From the NCBI RefSeq assembly GCF_000237925.1, contig NW_017385988.1, positions 1,922,001 through 1,986,000 of the forward strand: a stretch of 64,000 nucleotides of DNA, read 5' to 3'. How positions within the stretch are numbered: position 1 is the first letter of the stretch; every line of letters begins with the position of its first letter. The translations under genes and the position numbers were made by a program. A model generated the notes under the pieces. The model worked only from the letters and a program-made list of their open reading frames with translations, was not told the DNA's origin and made no database searches. Of this stretch, positions 49,901 to 60,400 are shown in pieces. This DNA is from Schistosoma mansoni. Lineage: Eukaryota; Platyhelminthes; Trematoda; Strigeidida; Schistosomatidae.

Positions 49901-52900
49901 NNNNNNNNNNNNNNNNNNNNNNNNNNNNNNNNNNNNNNNNNNNNNNNNNNNNNNNNNNNNNNNNNNNNNNNNNNNNNNNNNNNNNNNNNNNNNNNNNNNN
50001 NNNNNNNNNNNNNNNNNNNNNNNNNNNNNNNNNNNNNNNNNNNNNNNNNNNNNNNNNNNNNNNNNNNNNNNNNTAAAACCTAGTATTTATGTACATTGGT
50101 TCAAGTACTGAAACCCCAAATGAAAATTATCTAATAAGTGTGTGTTTATTACTGATTTGTATAAATATTTGACTGATTTATGCTTTTGAAATTTATCATT
50201 TTTCTCGACCAGTAGGCAAAAGAGCTTAAAAAAATATTAAGACCTTAAAGCATAAAATAATAACCTAACTGGAAGTTTGCAACCGTATGTACAAAATAAA
50301 TGATTTAACAGGGAATGATAATTTTGAGACTCATGCCATGTTCACATATTAATATACTACTAACTTAGGCTGGAGTTAACCCTTCTTTATCTTGTCCTTA
50401 GAACCAGGTTTTTCACAAAACAAATCTGAAGATTTATTGGAATAGTTTAAAGATCCCCATAGAATATTCAAAAATGAAGAATATTTGAGAAAACAATTGT
50501 TTTCAACAACTTCATCATCAGGCTCTACAGTTATAAGTCCATAATTATTATGATATTTTACAAAGGCCAAAATGAGGCATGTATTAATTTATTTGATAAT
50601 GTTATATGTTAAAAATGGTGTATGGTTGCATCTGTTACGACATATTCTTTGAAATTCTATTATTTGTAAATTAAGAGGGGATTTAATGAAGGTCAAAATG
50701 ATTTGTAGTAGAGTGTCCAGTCACAATCAGTAGAATAGTATTATAGTAAAAATGAAAGGACGTTTCACGTCGCCAAGCTACACATAATTTTCTCAACTAA
50801 AGCAGTACTCACACAACTAATCAAGGGTAGGTTACCGAAGATGGCCTCCTTCATGTGTGTATATCAATTCAACTGCTCCTGTGGAGCTAGTTACATAGAC
50901 CGTACTCAGAGGGCTTAATCCTTGCGTATTCGTGAACATGTACCAGCATGGTTGGGAAAAGGAGTCACCAAATCGATTAACAGCACCATTCTTTCTCACT
51001 TGGTAGATAGTGAACACCATATCAAAATAGAGGAAGCGTTCTCTGTTTTATATGAAGTTCAGAAAAATTTACCTCGATGAGCTAGATAGATAGCCGAAGC
51101 CATCTGGATCAACCCCAGAAAACCAAACTTATGTATCCAGAAAAGGTATATCCAGCCTGTATTTTTACCTTGACCTACGACTGGATCATCGGATACGTAA
51201 AATGAATATTATAAGCCTCTTATCCCCCCTTTTTTATTACCCCTACCTTAATCTTCACATCCATCATTCCCAATTCGTTTATCGTAATTACTTTGATAAC
51301 GCCCCTCTTATAACGTATTATATTCACACAACAATATTATTATTATTACCATTACTAATTATCATTATTATCTCGATTGATAAAATGAGATTCTCTTACT
51401 ATGCATTTTATTCACACAATTTTTTTGGCATTTTCATTTTTGCTATAATACTGTTCTACTGATTGTGACTGGACACTCTACTACAAATCATTTTGACCTT
51501 CATTAAATCCCCTCTTAATTTACAAATAATAGAATTTCAAAGAATATGTCGTAACAGATGCAACCATACACCATTTTTAACATATAACATTATCAAATAA
51601 ATTAATACATGCCTCATTTTGGCCTTTGTAAAATATCATAATAATTATGGACTTATAACTGTAGAGCCTGATGATGAAGTTGTTGAAAACAATTGTTTTC
51701 TCAAATATTCTTCATTTATTGGAATAGTTGAAAGAAAATAGTTTACGATCACCGACATTAGTTTATAAATGCACTTACAATGTCGTTGAAAATAAGGCAT
51801 AAACTTAACACCTTAGTAGAGCACCGAATTCAACGAGAAAGTTATTTTTTACTGAGGGGAAAATGAAAGGCGTCTTACGTAGAGACTTACTGTCTGAAGT
51901 AACAGAAATTTATGAAAAATAAAATAACTAAATACTAAGTAATAGGTTTTTGGAGATTTATATAAATATAGTTCAGTTTAAATTTATTTAGTTTATTGTC
52001 AAAAATTATTGATCACTATACAGTTACTGTCTTGCAAAACTTAGTAGCTTAAACTCTTATGCTGTCCAACTGTCAGCACTAGTATGTTAATAAAGTCATT
52101 GTCTTGATCCCAGTGAAACATCATCCCGATTCACAACAGATATGTTCTTTCATATTACCCTTTGAAATTTACTGAGTGAGTGGGTTTTTAAATTGAACGT
52201 AAATTGATTTCAATACTTTGTATATGTTTAAACCTGTTTTTAATCGAATCTTATAAATTAGTTTCTTTTTCAGAGAGTTTTCCTTTTATTTCAGGATAAA
52301 ACGTATATTGTTTAAGTAGTAAATACCTTTAAGTGAAAAGACAGTCATGGTAATCATGCTAAACTTCCAAATTCTTTGGTACACTGCAGTTTATCTTAAA
52401 AGTTGATAAATTAGGTACCTTTCGAGTGCCTTTTAGAACAGTTTCCTTTGACGAATAATGTTCATTGTGTCAGTATACTGACAAATATAGAGGTTATAAT
52501 ACATTCGAATGTATTGAATAAGATTTTTATCAAGATATACATATTTTAACTGTTGAACGTAATGAAATTTTCTCAACATTTTCGAGACATGATCTAAATT
52601 ATTTGCTGCATATCCAGTTTTGATAGTAATTATTCACCATTTTTTGTGAATAGTGTAAGTACAATAAATGAAGTAAGACTTATTTACCCGTGATTAGTGT
52701 TTTAAGTAAGCAACTGTATATAATATAGGCAGAAATAAGTTGTTATTCTTATCAGTTTATAGAATCATGTTTCTTTTCTTATGTCTAAACACCAATGAAG
52801 ATCAATTTTCTTTATAATATTCACAAACAAATTAGCTTTGAAATACTTTCTTGTTTTAATGCTATGTTGATTAGATTATCTGGTTTTGATAATCTGTAAA

Positions 52901-53477
52901 CTGATTTTGACAGGGCTTTGGTAGATTACTTAGTATATAAGATTATACACAGATTAATATTTAATACTATAGCTTGTGTAACACTTATCACACTATCAGT
53001 ACTCGTTGGTTAGTGAGTTTAGCCTTGAAATGATTACAATATACTTTCTGTTTTGTTATAGGTCAGTACTTTAGGTTGACGCTTATATATTCTAATAGTT
53101 TCTTAAAAAATCAATATCTTCTCTCTGTCTCATTTCTTCTATTTCTGAAATGCGTGAAAATCAAGCTGCATGAAAAATAATAACAATTAAAATAACCCAG
53201 ATTGTTCTAAACATATGAGAATACCTCAAATAGGTCTTATTCAATTTAAGTAGTGATAATACTATTTGTATGCGTAAATACAATACCAATATTAGTACAC
53301 TGAACCAAGGTCTGCCATTTTCTTTTTTTCTTCAACTAGCATTGCTTTATTTCTAACCAATATGAATAAATCTGCCTGAATTAAGGTCATTCAAATGACA
53401 ATCACTGTAATTACAGTCACAATTGTAATATTTGGTAGTGTTTATGATAATTAAATCGCAGTAAATCAAAAGGAATG

Positions 53478-53526
<49 letters not shown>

Positions 53527-54425
53527 CATGATTTTATTGAAATAAACTCACATTAACAGCAAGCAATTACTTAGAGACGTATGTAGGTGATGCATTGTAT
53601 TCAAATATTTAGGAACAGTTGATGTAAATAATGTTCTGAAATTGGAATTAAGCAGCAGGACATATCTTCAGCCGTGGTAAGATTTATTCCGTTTGTTAGT
53701 TAAATCTGACCAACGATTATGTCAACAATATCAACGCTCTAAATTATTATCAGTGTAGCAACGATTACATATGTATAATCAATTTAAACTTTAAAGACGA
53801 AATCCTCGTAAACTACGAATAAATTACTGAAATAAAATTTCAAACATGAACAAAGTATTATGCGATGAGCCCTCTTTGTGTAGACGTGTGATCGCACAAA
53901 TCTTTGATATTGTTTACTTCACTGACCATTTGTAAACTATATCCGATAGATTTCATTTAAGAAAAAAGAAAAAAAGCATTACGTCTTTGGTCTACAATCA
54001 TTCTGTGTTGACCACTTATTCAAAATACAAAGTTAAGTGAATTATCTTCAGTAACGTATTTTCAATTTCACAGTTCGCATTATTTGATATCAATTATTCG
54101 GGTATTCGTCTGAGACAGTCTCATCAAGTTTCAAATGTACACCTTTACGTTTCTTTTCCTTGTTTCTATTAATATTATCTCCAGGAAAAGACCATAACAT
54201 TAGGACAATTTTGTAAAGGTTTAAGTTCTATTTAAAGAAATATTATTTTATGCCCTGGTACATTTTGCTCAAATCAGCTGCTTATCATAATTTTTTTCTT
54301 TCACACCCAACATCTGTTCATTTTTTGTTAATTAGCTTTTCATTGTCAATCATTAGCTTGAATACTACGTATACAGTGCAAGATAATCATGACAAGCGAA
54401 ACTATATCAGTTCACACTTTATAAC

Positions 54426-54479
<54 letters not shown>

Positions 54480-57400
54480 TCTATTCGATTAGTAAAACCA
54501 TTGTGGTTAAAAACAAGTACTCATAAGTCATGATCATAAAAAAAGTTGAAGTGGAACATTTTAATTATTGCCATAACTTCATTAAAATTTATTGACTAAT
54601 TCATAATTTTATTCGTTCACAATTTCAGATACTGGAGAAACCAGAAGTCTGTGCTAGTGAAGTAACTGAAGGTGTCATAGATAGTAAGAAAGTTTTCTCA
54701 ATATAATGATACTAAAGAAATCTAAGATAACGTTTCATCATTTATTTATTGTTAAAGCCAGTTTCTATTGAAAACGTCTCCATTGTAACTCTGTCTTTGA
54801 AAATAAATATTTGCTTTAGAAAATTAACTTGTTGTATGTTATATTATTTTACCTAAAGTACTATTGGTAGGAATACAAATAAGTTTCCTGAGAGACTTTC
54901 CAAATTCGATTCTATTGCTATTACTGCTTCAAGTTAATAGTTTTAAAAGTGTTCACAATAAATCTGCTACAAAGGTAATATTTGAATACCTAAAATAAAG
55001 CAAACATCTTATCGCAGTGAGTCATAATCCTCAAAAAAACAATTCGAGCCCGTTGAACTCAATATATAATTTCCATTTCATTCCAAAATACTTTAAAAGA
55101 TAAATTAGCATAGATTTTATTGATATTTTATAAAAGCCATTAGATTGAATACATATTTTGGAACTAAGTATCATAAACAAGAATATTGTTAATTGAGGTA
55201 ATAATTATCATTTTTTAACATGGTGTTCTAAGGCCTTCTTCAGATCTACCGCTTAGTGGGTAGTTTCAAATAATTTTTGAGTAGCGTGATACTCATTATG
55301 TTTTTAATATTTATTCCAACGTTGTATTTAGACCTTACATTAGCAATTAACGACATTTGTTTATTCCATTTTAGTTACTAACATTTATTTCTGCTGAAAC
55401 ATTTTTTCCCTTGAGGGCTGTTTTCTTTTATGTGGTACATGGGAAGTTATACAGTACTAATAGGTTATTATAAAAATATTTCATTACTGTTTTCAGTACT
55501 TAATGTTTTGCTGAGAAGGTTGGTGCCTAGTGAGCAACTATATGATTCAAGGACATCGTTATCTGGAAACACACTTATGTCAAAAACGAATCTTTCTGCC
55601 TGTAAATTTTCAGCGGTAAGCAAACAAGTTATAAACCATTTTATTACCAAACTTGTTAGCCCTTTATAAATTCTATTAATGTAATATTCTGTAAGCTGAT
55701 AAACTTTTGAAGCAATTAGTCTCTTTGATAAATTCCAATAGTGTATTAAGAAGACGAAGATTATCAGAACTATGTAATATATTAGCGCAATACATTTCGA
55801 ACAATCTGATTACAAATATACTTGTTAAGAAAATTTATATATAAAAATAGTCAACTAGACAAATGGATAGTAAAAGGAGACAAGGATAATAAAGAAAATA
55901 ATTTGAAACCTCATTATTCTGGTTAATAAGCTTATATTTTCAGGGTATGTTTAAGGTGAGAACAAACTGTTTATGAACACACAAAGGGGGTGTGGATTTT
56001 CTTATGGTTGAGGCTTTAATAAACCTTTGTATACGCCTTTCTACACTTTTGTACAACACCACAAAAGCCGTGTTAAGATCAATCTTATGACCTGTTTCAA
56101 CTATGTGTTTGGCAATAGAGGATGATGAATTTTTATCCTCTACTATTATTGGGTCATTTGATTTTATTTGTTTCTGCAACCATTTAGGTACATGTTAACG
56201 CACCCCAAAGAATAAACTTTTATTTCCGCTTGTTACATATATAGGAGTACGTTCAGAATCAGTTGTTTCCAAGACTGAGTACAATGATTACCAACTTGTT
56301 TCAGAGTAATCACTTCATTGTGCGAAAAGCTGCAGTCAGAGTTTATCTAACCTGCCTCAGTCGATGTTCGAATGATGTAAGTTTCAATAGTATTTTTTTT
56401 CGAAAACTTTGTTTAATTTGCACTTTTTCAATTTAGTGAACAGAATCAATTAAAGTGTTCTGATAAATCTCTCAAATTTCAGCTAATTGAAGTTCACATC
56501 AGTCCAAAACTTTGACTTGTAAAGCATTTTAATCATTAAAAACTATTGCTGAACGTCTATCAGAAGCATGTGTGTAGTTGGAGTTATCCTGTACTCCTCA
56601 CTATGAAAGAAATTTCTTTCTGAGGTACCTGAAAAATTTTTTCTTGCTCTGTTTGAGACTAGATTAGTAGTGATAGTTTTGTCTATTCAAGATTGGGATT
56701 CCTGAGTTCAATCAGGAACTGTTTACAGCCAGTTACTAATAGCCTTTCTGTTAGTACTTTTTTGCCAACTCTTTACCTATCACCAGCAATACAAATCTTT
56801 AAAGCAAGGTTCGGTGTGCTATTTTCACTGCCCAAACTGTTTCATTCCGAAACGCATTAGTGAATAGAGTTATTACAAAAATTTGTTTTACTACAAGATT
56901 ATTTTCTATTTAATTCATAATCTTACGGTGATTTAAAATGAATTTTACAATTAATCGACGACTTCACTGTAAGCTTTAAGAATAAGCCTAAAGAATCAGC
57001 TTATGAGGAAAAGTAATTTATTAAGTGTGTATTCTGAATCACTAACAAGTGCCACCATCACATCAAATCTATCCATGGTGAGACATTTGAAATGATTCAA
57101 GTGAACAATAGTTTTGGAATCAACAGTCGAGGTTGTATGCCAGCTACATCAAACGCCACTCGAAATTATTAGATCTAATACAATCAATAAACACCCTAAT
57201 TATATAATTGTTGATAATAATAATAATAATAATTTTGGTAACATCATTAATATTATTATCAGTGTTTGTTTGTGTATACGTCATTAGACATTTAAAGAAG
57301 TTCTTCTGCAAACTGTAACTGATTTATGCATGAACGCGGATAAGCAATCTGAAACCTACCAAGATAACTCAGTAAGCTTTTATTTTCACTTTCTTTTAAT

Positions 57401-60400
57401 GTACTATTCTTAAAGTTAGTAAAAAGATTTTACATTAATTGACATACCTAAATAAGGTCATGATATTTTAATAAATATTTCATAAATCAACCAATGTCTA
57501 AGTTTTCACATAACTGACATGGCTATTTGCTTGATATAGGAACATTTCTTTTCACTTATGCGTTTCTGTAATTAAGTGACACACTAGATTTTTAACCGTT
57601 TTTAGAACAGTAGCCTTCACTTGGAGTAATTAGTATCTAATTTGACATCTTCAAGTCCATTTATAATAATCGTTGCTTACTTTTTTCTCAAATACGTCTT
57701 TTCTCTTTAATTTTTGTTAGTTAACTAAAAGAAAAATCAAATGCTTTAACGAGATCAAACAACAAAGGAAAGAAATACAATTTTAGGCTTTATTTTTGCA
57801 TTGTATATTTTACTTTTTACCAGACTCAATATTTCACCATACATTCTTTATTTGAAGCCTTTAATAACTCAAAAATTTAGTTATCAGACAATTATATTGA
57901 TTGCTTGCAGCCCTCGAATTTCGAAAGTTGGAAAAGTAACCCATATTTCAATGAAAGTCTCCTAACTCTTTGTCGATCTCTAATTAAAGTAAGTTTTTCC
58001 ATGTTATCAAAATCACCAATGTGGTTGAAAATTCTTTTCTACAGTATTATTCATAACAATTTGTTTTTTTCAACATTGTGTTTATTCTTACCCTGTAAGA
58101 GTGTTTCCAGGCGCTTACTAAACAGTATAATCATGATACCTAAGGTTTTAAAGGTATCGTTATCCATATTTTTGAGTCATTTATGAATTATTCCTAAACG
58201 TTATAAAAATTGACTTATGCTTCATAAAAATGCCTCCAATTACTTCCATGAGTCCTTTTTATATAAGGAGAAACTCAGTTATAAAAAACAATTTTGATGA
58301 CTCAATTTAATGTTTGTAAAATATGAATGAATATGAAGTTAAAGTAATACTTACTCTACACTTGGAATCGGAAATTACTTTTACGATATATTGTAAACAG
58401 TAAAAGAACCATATATTCACTAATCGAATTTAACTCCAACCACAATATTTTTATACAGTGAATGTAAATAGAAAGAAATTATGCTCAGCATTCGTGTTAT
58501 TTTACACTTGACAAAATCTGTTTCAAAATGTTTCTTATATCTTCCGAGTTTAACAAACAAGTAAGTGAAAATCAATATACACCTATTCGCCAACCAGAAC
58601 AAACGTACCAAATTCACTTAGTGATAAAACATGGTTATTTTAGGAAAACACAAACTTTCAGTTGTGATTCAATTTTGATTAAAAATAATTTGTTGGTAAC
58701 GAGTAAGCACGTATAATGTGTTCTGTATTTCTTATTTCTAAATCCAGCTCTAAATCCTAGACTAGAAATCAACCGTTCCAATAGATATTCTCTCAGAAAC
58801 GTCTAAGTGTATAATGCTTGGATTGCATACAGCTACGCAAATAGTAGACAATTATATGGAGCGAAAATTAAGTTGTTACTCAAAAATATTTTAAAGTTTG
58901 ATGTGTTTACATAAAGTCTCTTATTCAGCAACCGTTCTTTTGAGTAAAATACCAATGTAATCATAAAATTTTAATATGTTAATTTTAGAAAGTTGGTGAA
59001 ACCAGTCTGCCTTCGAATACTGGGGACTTACAGAACTGTTTAGTTAATTTTTATTTGGGTCATTCATCTCAATATGTCCGCAACAGTGCATGCAGTCTGT
59101 ACCTGACATTATGTAAGACATTTTAGAAGGATCTATCACATGATTCTTATAATATTTTTAGGGACTTGTTGTATATCAGATAAAATGTAAATTTGTGTCT
59201 TTTTAAATACCTGTATCACAATGCGAACCAGGGCAATTTCATCATATGATGTCTGTTGATACTTTTTGATAATAAATACCTAGTCCAGTGTGATGCCATT
59301 AAATACCATTGATAGTGATTCACATATAATCCATAGGTAATAGCAAATTTCTTCACGAACTGTTGAAAATCGATATCTTCAACACATTTCAGTTATTACA
59401 GAATTTATGCAATATCGTCGAAGTTTCTACAAGTATGTTTTTTTTTCAAAAAGACATGAGGTCTATACTTCCAAAAAACATTACGTAAAATCCTAAAATT
59501 ATTTAAAGATGTTTCAGAAGCTCTGATAGCGTGCAAATGTTGGAGTATATTGCTAACTTAAAGTGTTTTATCGCCATTAAGCAGCATTCTTTAAAGAACC
59601 ACTGGAAACTAATTAGCAACAAACTGATACTATTTGTTCTTAATCATATTGAGTTTTACGGTCATAACCGACGACAGTAAATGATAGTTGAGATATATTA
59701 CAAATTGATTGAGACTAGAAATGCAAATCACTCGACTCTTGCCTAAAAGGATCAAGGTAGAGCACTCACTGCGAAACCTGAAGGTCCTAAGTTCAATCCT
59801 TGGCGGGGTCGTGCACTGGTGAGAGTTTCCAAACCTGTAGGAATCAGCTGGATCTGTCATGTCCATTTCCCAGTCATATATATTTGACGACAACTGATAC
59901 ATGATTTCATAGTTTCGTCACATTATTTGAGATTCTATGTAACCACAAATGATTGTGCTAATAATTATGTCAAAATGTTAATTTTTCCCACTTTACAAGT
60001 CATCAGTGCCTCAAAAAATCCCAATCGTATTCGTTACCTATTGAATAAAATATTGGAGAAGTGGCAAGTTAAGCAAGATGTTGTGTTATCACCTCTTTCA
60101 AAACTATTATTTCAAATAAACGAAACGGAAACTACCACACCGCGTGGTAAGTAGAATAATAAGCAATTTTATCTAATAATTATTATTCACAGATACTTAC
60201 GTTAATCAAAATAATATCACCAAGCAAAATAAACATCATTAAATATTTCATTCGATATTTATTTTACTCATAGGTTTATAAAATAATCATTAGAAGCAAA
60301 TAAAATATCTAATTATTAACTTAATAGTTGTCAATAATTCAACCTATCTGTAAACCTTTACGACATGAAGCAGTCAAACAGCTGATACTTACTGATGTTA

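Larger units (their letters stand above)
46897..54628 (+). other. Intron 5 (7.7 kb)
   Basis: Holds a SINE scrap (47395-47520), a duplicated 150-base segment around a gap, the PLE insertion at 50448-51713, and TA microsatellites at 53484-53522 and 54428-54477. The remainder is featureless and AT-rich. Confidence 0.65.

Noticed and set aside
51202-51462. 86-residue hydrophobic ORF
   Set aside because: It lies in the non-coding 3' part and right arm of the PLE insertion, and its hydrophobicity follows from AT composition.
51668-51700. CTGATGATGAAG...GAAAACAATTGTTTTC in the PLE arm as a hammerhead ribozyme
   Set aside because: It has CUGAUGA, a GAAA and a palindrome, as expected from PLE hammerheads, but the bases between CTGATGA and GAAA do not pair into stem II. 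Too weak to list as a ribozyme.
59927-60154. A single 75-residue exon with an apparent frame conflict to exon 13
   Set aside because: A 61-base intron (59939-59999) with good donor and acceptor restores the phase, so neither a frameshift nor a sequencing error is needed.
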